DNA of 64,000 nt from G963666535 sp963666535. Lineage in GTDB: Bacteria > Bacillota > Clostridia > Oscillospirales > Oscillospiraceae. Position numbers and translations under genes: made by a program. Shown here one piece after another: positions 1 to 8,326 of this stretch. The stretch lies in the NCBI GenBank assembly GCA_963666535.1, contig OY762913.1:744001-808000 (forward strand). Direction: 5' to 3'. The notes under the pieces are model-generated. The model searched no databases. It saw only the letters and a program-made list of their open reading frames with translations, and had not been told where the DNA came from. Numbering within the stretch: position 1 is the first letter of the stretch; every line of letters begins with the position of its first letter.

Positions 1-957
1 AAGTTTCTGCCTGTAGTTCCAGCATTTCTGGGACGTTTTGAATATGCCAACGTATCAATACCCATTGCCATTCTCATTTGGCTCATGATCTATCCCATGA
101 TGCTCAAGGTCGATTTTCAGAGCATAAAAAACGTCGGTAAAAATCCAAAGGGCTTATTTGTTACGTGGGTGACCAATTGGCTGATTAAGCCCTTTACCAT
201 GTTCGGGATTGCCTGGCTGTTTTTCTTCGTTATTTTCAAGATGCTGATTCCGGCGGAGCTTGCCAAAGAATATCTGGCCGGCGCGATTCTGTTGGGCGCA
301 GCTCCCTGTACTGCTATGGTATTCGTATGGAGCCATCTGACGAAGGGAAACGCGGCCTACACAGTCGTGCAAGTCGCAACCAATGACCTAATTATCCTTG
401 TCGCGTTTACTCCCATTGTCGCGTTTCTGCTCGAGATCGGTGGTGTATCTATTCCGTGGGATACGTTAATTCTATCGGTAGTCCTGTTCGTGGTCGTTCC
501 GCTGGCAGGCGGCGTGGTTACCCGGAATTACATGACAAAAAGACATGGACTGGAGTACTTTGAAAGCAAATTCATTCCCAAATTTGGAAATGTCACAATT
601 GTTGGTCTTCTTTTGACGCTGGTTATCATCTTTTCATTCCAGGGCGATGTTATTCTGGATAATCCTCTGCACATTGTTTTAATTGCAATCCCGCTCACGA
701 TCCAAACATTTCTCGTCTTTTTCATTGCGTATCTGGCGAGCAAGGCATTAAAACTCCCGCACAACATCGCAGCTCCTGCCGGCATGATTGGCGCATCAAA
801 TTTCTTCGAGCTGGCTGTCGCCGTAGCTATCTCGCTTTTCGGCACACAGAGCCCCGCAGCACTCGCCACCATAGTCGGTGTTCTTACGGAAGTGCCCGTG
901 ATGCTGATCCTTGTCAGAATCGCGAACAATACGAAAGGATGGTTCCTAAATGAATAA
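1..957 (+). CDS. acr3: ACR3-family arsenite efflux permease (5' end outside window)
   Basis: Arsenite/proton antiporter of the inner membrane; it exports the As(III) made by the ArsC encoded immediately downstream. The reading frame is open from base 1, so the gene begins before the window and an internal ATG at 85 is not the start. Visible family signatures are the TM4 motif around 'APCTAMVFVWS', which carries the conserved cysteine, and the TM9 segment 'SNFFELAVAVAISLFG' with the conserved glutamate. Several hydrophobic segments and a short C-terminal tail are typical of ACR3. The last codons overlap arsC by 8 bp, which indicates translational coupling in an ars operon whose regulator presumably lies upstream. 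Family assignment is secure; only the N-terminus is missing. Confidence 0.95.
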   Translation, partial: KFLPVVPAFLGRFEYANVSIPIAILIWLMIYPMMLKVDFQSIKNVGKNPKGLFVTWVTNWLIKPFTMFGIAWLFFFVIFKMLIPAELAKEYLAGAILLGAAPCTAMVFVWSHLTKGNAAYTVVQVATNDLIILVAFTPIVAFLLEIGGVSIPWDTLILSVVLFVVVPLAGGVVTRNYMTKRHGLEYFESKFIPKFGNVTIVGLLLTLVIIFSFQGDVILDNPLHIVLIAIPLTIQTFLVFFIAYLASKALKLPHNIAAPAGMIGASNFFELAVAVAISLFGTQSPAALATIVGVLTEVPVMLILVRIANNTKGWFLNE

Positions 958-1345
958 ACCGAAGGTTGCCTTTATCTGCGTACATAACTCTTGCCGGAGC
1001 CAAATTGCAGAAGCACTGGGAAAGTACTTTGCCGCAGACGTTTTTGAAAGCTATTCAGCAGGAACTGAAACTAAGCCGCAAATTAATCAAGATGCGGTAA
1101 GGCTTATGAAAAAACTTTATGGCATTGATATGGAGGCGACTCAGCGGTCTAAATTGCTTGATGAGCTTCCGCCGATTGATATAGTAATAACAATGGGTTG
1201 CAACGTGGAATGCCCTTATCTGCCCTGCAAGCGCCGAGAGGACTGGGGTCTGCCTGACCCGACCGGCCAAAGTGACCAGGAGTTTCTTGCAGTAATCCGG
1301 ACTATCGAATCGAAAATAGCAGAACTGGCAAAGTCATTAAAATAA
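950..1345 (+). CDS. arsC: Arsenate reductase, thioredoxin-coupled (low-MW phosphatase fold)
   Basis: Reduces arsenate to arsenite in the cytoplasm for export by the upstream ACR3 permease. The 131-residue protein has the LMW-phosphatase P-loop C-x5-R ('CVHNSCR', residues about 11-17). Further cysteines follow in 'GCNVECPYLPC', and the general-acid aspartate lies in 'DWGLPDPTG'. This pattern is that of the S. aureus pI258/B. subtilis type, which recycles with thioredoxin, rather than the glutaredoxin type. The ATG lies inside the end of acr3. Arsenate rather than protein tyrosine phosphate as substrate is inferred from the extra cysteines and the operon context. Confidence 0.93.
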   Translation: MNKPKVAFICVHNSCRSQIAEALGKYFAADVFESYSAGTETKPQINQDAVRLMKKLYGIDMEATQRSKLLDELPPIDIVITMGCNVECPYLPCKRREDWGLPDPTGQSDQEFLAVIRTIESKIAELAKSLK

Positions 1346-1932
1346 TATCTGCTGAACAAAATAAAAGCTTAGTTATCATAAGCCGTACAGGACTTCATAT
1401 CGTTTTTAATTCCTAAATCGATATCATTCGATTTTCAAAATGTATTTTTGCGTATTCGAACCCACACGCTTTCTGCATTGACTTTTGAGGTAATTTTTGT
1501 TAAAGCGCTTTTTCTCATATGAAAAACGAGAATGAGAAGATTCCCGAAAAGGGTATTCACTACTAAAAATGAGAGCTTCATTTCAGACTCTGGCGATGTA
1601 GGCCGTGTATGTTCAACTTTCATCGCTGTACCATTGCAAAATTCTATGCCGAAATGATAGCTTCGTTATGGTTCCTGATCAGGATCTGCGCTTATTCCCC
1701 GCTGTTTTTGAACTGCGTACCAAAGACGCTCAATGGTTTCTGGAGCAAAACGGAACTGGTATATTTCTCATTTGAGAGGAGTTTAGACATTGCTTCGCGA
1801 TTCTAGTTGGATTTGCCTGAAGGGGAGGGGGTAAGCCCGTGCAATTATTTTTGACAGACAAAGCGAATAAAAAGCCTCAAAAAGCTTGATGTCCTGCGGG
1901 ATTTACTGCAGGACATTATTTTTGGGAATAAA
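1346..1932. other. Gene-poor gap with an orphan C-terminal coding fragment
   Basis: No complete gene is visible. On the + strand 1632-1775 reads as a 47-codon open segment without a start codon ('SFVMVPDQDLRLFPAVFEL...' ending in TGA), which looks like the tail of a lost gene that I do not recognise. The stretch ends in the 1889-1916 hairpin. It separates the ars operon from degraded mobile DNA. Confidence 0.4.
1889..1921. terminator. Hairpin terminator downstream of the broken recombinase
   Basis: Perfect 9-bp arms ATGTCCTGC (1889-1897) and GCAGGACAT (1908-1916) are followed by TATTTTT on the + strand, with an A-rich run on the other side. It could stop the leftward recombinase transcript or rightward read-through from ars. 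Confidence 0.5.
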
Positions 1933-3217
1933 TTATGGTGGAGCAACTTGAGTTAAATCCGAACTGAAAGCCTGCCCGATTTCTTCGAGCGTCATGGTTT
2001 CTGTCCCATCTTTAAAGTTGTAGGTAAATACCAGCTTGTCATCATAAACATAAATAGAATTAATAAAAGTGTCGATGATCTGTCGCTGATACTCCGGATC
2101 ATCGGCACTGCCGTATTTGAAGCGGCCGATCCAACTGACGATTTGCTCTTTTGTATAACGTGGTCGCTGCATCTGAGTTTGCAGAATGCTGACTTTCAGC
2201 TCCTCACGCTGAGCCTCTAACTGCTCCAGCCGTTCTTTTGTAGTGGAGGTCAGAATGCCCATTTGAATTGCGTTTAACATATTTCCAATGGCCTTTTCGC
2301 ACCGCTGCATTTGTAGTAACGATAGATAGCGGTTTTCGCTGTAGAACTGACTCCGCTTTCGCCAGCCATCAGCCTTCCGCAAGTGCCACAGAACAGTTTG
2401 GTTGTTAGCATATATTCTTCCGAAGCTTTTGCTTTTGCAGGGGCCTGCCTGTTCTTTCCTATGCGTTGTTGTACACGATCAAACAAATCTTTGTCCACAA
2501 TCGCGGGAATTCCATGAAGCGTTATCATATCGCCATATTTATATTCGCCAATATATTTCCGGTTCTTCAAAATCAGGCTGATACCGCCTATTTTGAACGG
2601 CTTTCCTTTCTTGGTTTTTAAACCGCGACTGTTGAGGGATTCGGTAATTTGGCTGATGGCCTCGCCGCTGTCATATCTGTTAAAAATTTTTTCACCAGAG
2701 GCGCGGCCAGTGGGTCGATGGCAAGAACTCCATCAGTTCCCACAACATAGCCAAGAGGCGTATTGCCGCCGTTGTTTTTGCATTTTAAAGCGTTTTCTTT
2801 CTGCCCACGGTGTATTTTCTCGGATAGTTCTGCGCTGTGATATTCTGCCATGCCCTCTAACATAGATTCGAGGATGATCCCCTCTGGTCCCTCCGAGATG
2901 TTCTCATTAGCGGATAAACCCTTGACGCCGTTCTTTTTCAGAATGTGCTTATAGTGGGCACTGTTGTAGCGATCGCGGGAAAACCGATCCAGCTTCCAGA
3001 CGATAACAACATCAAATAGGCCCTTTTCACTGTCCCTAATCATCCGTTGAAAATCGGGACGGTCAGCTGTTCTGGCAGACAGCGCCCGGTCTATGTAACT
3101 GCACAGGACGGTGATACCGTTGCGCACCGCATAATCAGTACATTCGCGAATTTGCCCTTCAATACTCTCTTCCCGCTGGCTTTCAGAGGAGTATCGGGCG
3201 TAGATGACTGCTTTCAT
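1933..3217 (-). pseudogene. Large serine recombinase, inactivated by a frameshift and an internal deletion
   Basis: Site-specific recombinase of the resolvase/invertase superfamily, of the kind carried by small clostridial integrative elements. The N-terminal catalytic part is intact ('YARYSSESQ' with the nucleophilic serine; 'KLDRFSRDRYNS'). Reading breaks near 2680-2695 at an A6/T5 homopolymer: adding one base restores 'KKIFNRYDSGEAISQITESLN' and joins the next frame at the Recombinase domain ('KNRKYIGEY'). A second break near 2295 fuses the zinc ribbon ('CGTCGRLM...YYKCSGAKR') out of frame to the C-terminal coiled coil ('EKAIGNMLNAIQMGILTS'). The residues that normally lie between are missing, so this is a deletion and not only a slip. 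An XRE-type regulator gene follows upstream on the same strand. Confidence 0.85.
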
Positions 3218-3550
3218 TTCTTTTATGCCTCCAGCATGGCTATAATCGACTTTTTCAGTCTATGATTCATGGAAGAATTGGGGGCAAAACACATCTCCAC
3301 AAATTTTTGAATTTCTGCGTTATCTTCAAAAACTTTCGGCTTAAACTCATAGAGTTTGCCCTGAGGTTGATCTGTCCGACAGCACAGATAATCCATTGAT
3401 ACGTCGAAATAGTCCGCATACCACATCAGGACTTTCAATGGTGCGGCAAAATAGCCGGTTTCATATCGGTTAATGGTGGACTGCGCCATGCCTGTGACCT
3501 GAACCCGGAAAACTGAACCAATGGAAATGTTAGTCACAATATGCTAGACT

Positions 3551-3835
3551 ATGAAAAATGGAGTGATTGACATGAAGCAGCGATTTACAGAAGAACAGAT
3601 CATCAAGCTTCTCAAGGAACATGCCGGAGGTAAACGGGCAGCGGATATTGTCCGTGAGTACAACATCACAGAGCAGACTTTCTATCGTTGGAAAAGCAAA
3701 TACGGCGGCATGGAAGTGAACGAGGCAAAACGATTGAAGCAGCTTGATGAAGAAAACAGACGTCTCAAGGAGCTTGTAGCTGACCTCACGCTGGACAACC
3801 ATATTCTGAAGGATGTGCTCTCAAAAAACGCCTAA
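3551..3835 (+). CDS. IS3-family transposase OrfA (HTH subunit)
   Basis: DNA-binding part of the IS3 transposase, up to 94 residues; a second in-frame ATG lies at 3572. The HTH_Tnp_1-type region reads 'FTEEQIIKLLKEHAGGKRAADIV' and continues 'TEQTFYRWKSKYGG'. A leucine-rich coiled coil follows ('LDEENRRLKELVADLTLDNHILKDVL'). Near the 3' end lies the slippery heptamer A-AAA-AAC (3823-3829), in the right phase for -1 frameshifting into orfB, as is usual for the family. OrfA itself is intact in this copy. Confidence 0.9.
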   Translation: MKNGVIDMKQRFTEEQIIKLLKEHAGGKRAADIVREYNITEQTFYRWKSKYGGMEVNEAKRLKQLDEENRRLKELVADLTLDNHILKDVLSKNA

Positions 3836-4544
3836 AGCCTGCCGAGAAGCGTAAGATTACATGTGAGATACAGGAAAAGCACCATCTCAGTGAGCGCCGC
3901 GCGTGCAGGCTTATGAACATTTATCCAAGCAGCAAGAGTTACATATCAACCACAAACGAACCTATCGGCTCTATAAAGAGGCGGGGTTAGCCTTAAAGAA
4001 ACGGAACAAGAAGAAAAAATACGAAAAGCGCGGCATGCCAGATCGGGCCTGTCCGGAGTTCAATTCCCGCTGGTCGATGGACTTTGTCTGTGACCGCACC
4101 CGGTACGGTGGGCACATCCGAATTATGACATTGATAGATGAGGCCACAAGAGAATGCCTTGCTCTGGAAGTGGATAGCTCCATCACAGGGAGAAAAGTAG
4201 CTTCAATACTTAACAGAGTTGCTCTTTTTCGTGGATTGACCAAAGAAATCCTTACCGATAATGGTTCTGAGTTCACAGGTAACGCTATGAATGCCTGGGG
4301 GCACGATCACGGAGTGGAACATATCTTTACCGATTCTGGCTGCCCAACGCAAAACGGATATATTGAAAGTTTCAATGGCAAGTTAAGAGATGAATGCCTC
4401 AATCAAAACTGGTTTGCAAGTTTGTCAGAAGCAAAGAGCATTATTGAAGAATGGCGGCTTGAATACAACAAACTCAGGCCTCACTCATCTCTTGGCAGCT
4501 TGACCCCGGAAGAATACGCACTTAAAATCTCAGGTGATTACTAA
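3829..4544 (+). pseudogene. IS3-family transposase OrfB, internal deletion
   Basis: Catalytic DDE integrase-like subunit. After the -1 shift the frame reads 'RLKPAEKRKITCEIQEKHHLSERRACRLMNIYPSSK' up to about 3935. It then loses around 118 bp relative to the other copy, so the rest continues in a different frame. From about 3942 that frame carries 'ELHINHKRTYRLYKEAGLALKKRNKKKKYEKRG'. The catalytic region is present ('WSMDFVCDRTRYGGHIRIMTLIDEATREC', 'LTDNGSEFTGNA', 'YIESFNGKLRDECLN'), but no continuous OrfAB fusion can form. A GTG at 3903 could start a truncated product; I doubt that it is functional. Confidence 0.85.
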
Positions 4545-4878
4545 CTTTTCACATGGACGGTTTCAGGGGGCAGGTCACCTGCCAGTGTACCTAACTGTAC
4601 CTGCGATACGCCAAGGCCTTCACGCAGCTTTCGCAGCCGTGCTCCTGTCTCACTCAAATTAACCACATCTCTCCTAGTTTGTTCTAAAAATTTCTATAAG
4701 TCAACTCGTATTCCGGATTTTACGGTCGACATATGTAGAAGCATTAATCTGTCAGACATACTGTTTTCTGAGCGTCCATAGCGACGCTCTATTTTTCATG
4801 GACATTTTTCACTGCCAAGTTTCACGTGATATGTGTTGAGAATTATTTCATTTGGGTATTTGACTTTTAATAGTTAGT

Positions 4879-4959
4879 CTTTCAGTGTTGAATTGTTATT
4901 GCTCCAATTCTTGACCAAAAAAAGGATGTCTCTCATTCACTTTTACACAAAATTTTTCG
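4879..4959 (+). mobile_element. IS256-family end remnant
   Basis: About 80 bp nearly identical to the transposase-proximal end of the two complete IS256 copies in the window, running from 'CTTTCAGTGTTGAATTG' to 'TTTTACACAAAATTTTTCG'. The transposase gene is absent. It abuts an IS30 fragment, so two old insertions have been joined by deletion. Confidence 0.8.
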
Positions 4960-5085
4960 TGGTCTCTCACTGGTCTTTGGATGCCTGCGTGGGTTACGCA
5001 AGACTTCACATGTTGTTCAAGAAAAATAAGATGGTGAGCACCAAGACTCTCTACAACGAACTGGGGGCTGGGGGCTTGCCCTTTC
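4960..5085 (+). pseudogene. IS30-family transposase fragment
   Basis: A short open segment reads 'HWSLDACVGYARLHMLF' then 'NKMVSTKTLYNELGAGGLP'. This matches the central part of the complete IS30 transposase at 36108-37118 ('HRWSLDACAGYARLHNLF... TKTLYNELEAGNLP'). Both ends are missing. It is only a relic, lying directly downstream of the leftward SDR gene. Confidence 0.75.
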
Positions 5086-5128
5086 CCCAGGTACGCCGTT
5101 TGAGTTCCGGCAAGTGCCGCCGCTCAGA

Positions 5129-5896
5129 TCACACCAAAGAAGTGCCGCCGTCAACTATGACGTACTGTCCGGTCACATAGCTTGAAGCGTCACTCGAGAA
5201 ATAGAGGATGGTTCCGTTGAGCTCGTCTTTGTGCGCCGGCCTGTCCATCGGGCACTGCATACTATAGCCCTGCATGAACTGCTCGGATTTGAAAAGGGTG
5301 TTTTCCGTCATCTCTGTTTCAAAAAGGCCCGGGCCGACCGCGTTGACAGTGATATTATACCGTCCGTAGGAGCACGCCATACCAAGGGTCAGACCGAGCA
5401 CTGCCGCTTTTGATGTATTGTAGCCATGGCGTATAAACATGTCATTCTTGTCGGCAATCACCGCGTTGACCGAGCTTACGTTGACGATTTTCCCATATTT
5501 CTGTTCCAACATGTGCGGAATGATGTATTTGGACATAAAGAAGATGCTTTTAACATTGGTATTCATCGAGCGGTCCCAGTCCGCTTCGCTGAGCGTATGC
5601 ACACCGCCCCGAACAGCAACGCCCGCGCAGTTCAGCAGGATATCAATTCTGCCGAATTCATCGATGACTTCTTGAACAGCGGACTTTACGCTCTCTTCGT
5701 TCGTGACATCGCACTGCACAGCTAAAGCGCGTCTTCCCATGGCTTTTATCTCTTCAGCAATGGGAATGAGCTTTTCCTTTCTCCTTGCCAATAATGCCAC
5801 GTTCGCGCCGTTTTCAGCATATGCTTTTGCTGCCGATGCACCCAAGCCGCTGGAAGCGCCTGTTACTACCGCAATTTTTCCTTTCAGATCGAACAA
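5129..5896 (-). CDS. Short-chain dehydrogenase/reductase (SDR), FabG-like
   Basis: NAD(P)-dependent oxidoreductase of the classical SDR family, 255 residues. It has the cofactor motif 'TGASSGLG', the 'NCAGVA' motif and catalytic Ser and Tyr-x3-Lys in 'YNTSKAAVLGL'. It ends with the usual 'YVTGQYVIVDGG'. The start is taken as TTG at 5896, because AAGGAGGG sits 8 bases upstream and the longer reading has no such site. It lies on the same strand as the phloroglucinol-type cluster but is cut off from it by IS5 and ISL3 relics. It could be another ketone or aromatic reductase of that pathway; the substrate cannot be read from sequence. Confidence 0.85.
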   Translation of the reverse strand: MFDLKGKIAVVTGASSGLGASAAKAYAENGANVALLARRKEKLIPIAEEIKAMGRRALAVQCDVTNEESVKSAVQEVIDEFGRIDILLNCAGVAVRGGVHTLSEADWDRSMNTNVKSIFFMSKYIIPHMLEQKYGKIVNVSSVNAVIADKNDMFIRHGYNTSKAAVLGLTLGMACSYGRYNITVNAVGPGLFETEMTENTLFKSEQFMQGYSMQCPMDRPAHKDELNGTILYFSSDASSYVTGQYVIVDGGTSLV

Positions 5897-5934
5897 TGAA
5901 ATTCCCTCCTTGTTGTATAAATTAGCACAGCGCA

Positions 5935-6130
5935 CATGCACGACAGGTCGTATAGATTCTGAAGCATATGAATTCGCAGCATGGTCTCCAGCGGAAATGG
6001 TTTGTTGCCGATCGCTCCTTTGAATAGTATGGCCGAATGATCCCTATCCACTCGTTCCATGGTTGATTGCATCCATCTGCTCCAGGAATTCTCTCTTTTT
6101 TGGCCTGCGCCAGTTCGTCGGTCAGCGCCG
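5935..6130 (-). pseudogene. IS5-family transposase N-terminal fragment
   Basis: The minus strand carries 'EWIGIIRPYYSK', then, after a frame change, 'GNKPFPLETMLRIHMLQNLYDLS'. This is the conserved N-terminal region of IS5-type DDE transposases. It stops abruptly after 'DLS', next to the SDR start region. Both the frameshift and the truncation make it a relic. Confidence 0.75.
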
Positions 6131-6238
6131 ATGTTGATAGTTTTTATTCATGCACCTATTTTACCATACGCTACCAGCTTCCGCCATTGTGCAGTATTGC
6201 TCTAACTATTTGAGGCTTCGGTAGTTTGTGTGGGTAAC

Positions 6239-7122
6239 TCAGCGGCCCGGAAGCGTCGGCCGGAGGCATGAACAGGACAACATGACCATGGCGACCATGT
6301 TGTCGGTATTGCGGAAACCATAAGTAGTGCGAATGAGTAGCCCATGAAACGACATGGAACGGATCGACGCAGCGCTCCGCGTTGGGGCAGTATTTCTCGA
6401 CGCAGGACGTAATCCACCGCGCTCCGTCCAGCGCTGACGCACCGGATGAAAGCCCGTTGTTCCGGGCTTTACTGCTCAAAGAACTGGGAGAGGACTTCTT
6501 TCCCATATCCCTTGCCGCAACAGATAACGGAAGCCGTGTCGTGGTTAACAACGACGGTCATGTACTTGTGGCCCTTCTTGTAACTGGTTTCGTCAATGCC
6601 GATGTTTACCAGCCCGTCAAAGCGTGATGCAGCCGTGGCTTCCAGCTCTTTGTAAACCCTGCCGCAGAGGCCTCCCTCCGTGTGCCATTCAATTCGCATG
6701 AGCTCCGAAACGACTGTTTTGAAAGCATGGACAGACAACCATGCCACGGTTGCCTCAAAGCTTTTGCAGAACCGGGAGCTGTGCCGGGCCCACGGAATGG
6801 CAGACGTGACGACACCGTGCTTCTTGCAGCTTACGCGAGGCAGTTGGACCTCGACATATACTTGGTCAGATCCAAAGTCATTGCACCGCCATCGGCGCGT
6901 TTTGTACGCTCTGTCATAGTACTTGGCCTTGCGCCCACAAATCCCGCATCGGCACTGCTCTCTTTTAGGCGGGCGTGCCAGAATCACAATTGCATTGGTC
7001 TCGACCTCCGTGAAAACATCCCAGACGATGATTTTCCCGGTGCCGACTAATGGCTGAATGGGGCCTTTGGTACGCATTTGGAAGCCCTGCTTCCCTGAAT
7101 TTATTTTTGTCAATAAAATCAT
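6239..7122 (-). pseudogene. ISL3-family transposase, internally deleted
   Basis: The N-terminal zinc-finger part ('CRCGICGRKAKYYDRAYKTRRWRC') and the start of the DDE region ('FDGLVNIGIDETSYKKGHKYMTVVV') are intact from 7122 to about 6470. The frame then shifts; 'GARWITSCVEKYCPNAERCVDPFHVVSWA' follows in another frame. After that it jumps straight to the C-terminal tail ('YGFRNTDNMVAMVML', ending at 6239). The catalytic core between is lost. The element separates the SDR at 5129-5896 from the cluster that starts at 7198. Confidence 0.85.
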
Positions 7123-7197
7123 AGCACCATTTCCTTTGCTACCAAGGCTTTATTCAGTTTTTATTGCCCACACAGACTACCGAAGATCCTTTTTATT

Positions 7198-8187
7198 TTA
7201 TATGCCGGCAGCGGGCATAATTTTTTCGGGAGCGACCTTCATAAGGGCGTTGCACTCATTCACAATTTCCTGGATAATCGCCTCTGCGCTCTGGCGCTTT
7301 GTCAAAAGGCCGCTGTTCTGTCCAACAAGCACGGCGCCCTCAGCGTCGATATCGCCCATCTGTGCTGCCGACCTTAATGATCCGGAGCTGATTTCCACGA
7401 TCTGCTTGATGGCTTCTTCTTCGGACAGCTCTTTCTCGATTTGAATCAGTTTGTCTGACAGCTTGTTGCGTAGTTGGCGAACGCCGTCCTTGGTCACCAT
7501 ACCGGTGAGCACAGTATCTCCTTCCTTCGAGTCGATAATTGCCTGCTTATAGTTTTCATGTGCCTGGGATTCATGGGCGAGAATAAATCGGCTTCCGATT
7601 TCTACTGCTTCGGCACCCAGCATAAAGGAAGCGGCAATCCCTCTCCCGTCGGCTATACCGCTGGCCGCTATGACAGGAATATTTACGGCGTCGACAACAG
7701 ACGGTGTCAGTGCCATTGTTGACGTAAGGGCATAGACATGTCCGCCGCCCTCATAGCCTTTCGCGATTACGGCGTCACAGCCAATCCTTTCATAAAACTT
7801 TGCTTCTTCCACGCCCGCTGTTTTGGCAATGACATGAATACCCGCCGCCTTGAGCTGTTTTGTGAAGGATTCTAAATTCTCGAAATGATACGGATCAGAA
7901 CTGAATTCCACAACGGGAACCTTTTCTGCAATGTACAAATTCAGCACATCCTGTGCCCATGGCAGGAACGGTATGATGTTCGCACCGAAAGGCTTGTCGG
8001 TTGCTTTCTTTGTTTCTTCAATGACAGCCTTCGCAATTTCCAGCGGTGCAAATCCGATTGCCAGCATGCCGAGTCCTCCGGCATTTGAAACAGCGGAGGC
8101 AAGCCGATGATCTGAAGATATCCATGCCATAGGGCCTTGAACAATCGGGTACTTTATACCAAATTTTTCACAAATTGAATTTCTCAC
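7198..8187 (-). CDS. FMN-dependent nitronate monooxygenase / FabK-type flavoprotein
   Basis: TIM-barrel FMN protein of the 2-nitropropane dioxygenase/FabK family, 329 residues. The family motifs 'YPIVQGPMAWIS', 'GGLGMLAIG', 'CDAVIAKGYEGGGH' and 'IPVIAASGIADGRG' are present, with 'GAEAVEIGSRFI' near the phosphate site. Start is GTG 8187 with GGAGG about ten bases upstream; longer readings to 8418 lack a site. It is the last gene of the leftward cluster, after the OYE flavoprotein. Members include nitronate monooxygenases and enoyl-ACP reductases. No acyl carrier genes are nearby, so reduction of a pathway-specific enone is as plausible as either textbook role. The substrate is not determinable here. 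Confidence 0.85.
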   Translation of the reverse strand: MRNSICEKFGIKYPIVQGPMAWISSDHRLASAVSNAGGLGMLAIGFAPLEIAKAVIEETKKATDKPFGANIIPFLPWAQDVLNLYIAEKVPVVEFSSDPYHFENLESFTKQLKAAGIHVIAKTAGVEEAKFYERIGCDAVIAKGYEGGGHVYALTSTMALTPSVVDAVNIPVIAASGIADGRGIAASFMLGAEAVEIGSRFILAHESQAHENYKQAIIDSKEGDTVLTGMVTKDGVRQLRNKLSDKLIQIEKELSEEEAIKQIVEISSGSLRSAAQMGDIDAEGAVLVGQNSGLLTKRQSAEAIIQEIVNECNALMKVAPEKIMPAAGI

Positions 8188-8326
8188 GATGCATATTCCT
8201 CCAAATTTAATTATTAATTGCATCATGCGGCATTTTGTAAGGCTACAATTATACTGCAGTATGCTAGGCGTTAATTCTCTTAAGTTACTGTGGCGACAGG
8301 TGTCATGCCCAAGCGCAGGAAGATCT

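Larger units (their letters stand above)
3495..4577 (+). mobile_element. IS3-family insertion sequence, copy 1 (internally deleted)
   Basis: 1083-bp element with imperfect terminal inverted repeats starting TGACCTG (left TGACCTGAACCCGGAAAAC, right complement TGACCTGCCCCCTGAAAC). It is flanked by 4-bp direct repeats CCTG at 3491-3494 and 4578-4581. A related copy lies at 24420-25620 and an isolated left end at 52768-52824. Against the 1201-bp copy, this one has lost roughly 118 bp inside orfB, so it should not move on its own. Confidence 0.9.
3223..4666 (-). pseudogene. XRE-family regulator interrupted by an IS3-family element
   Basis: Small DNA-binding regulator that probably controlled the adjacent recombinase. 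Removing the insertion at 3495-4577 plus one copy of the 4-bp duplication CCTG restores exactly 357 bp, a 118-residue protein. It starts at GTG 4666 behind AGGAGA. The helix-turn-helix is then continuous: 'LRKLREGLGVSQVQLGTLAG' from the right part joins 'MAQSTINRYETG' from the left part. The C-terminal half (3223-3490) keeps 'DYFDVSMDYLCCRTD', typical of the family. No intact product can be made now. The exact in-frame repair indicates a recent, clean insertion. Confidence 0.88.

Noticed and set aside
1435..1806. Short frames between arsC and the recombinase as genes
   Set aside because: No ribosome binding site or family match; at best an orphan C-terminal fragment at 1632-1775.
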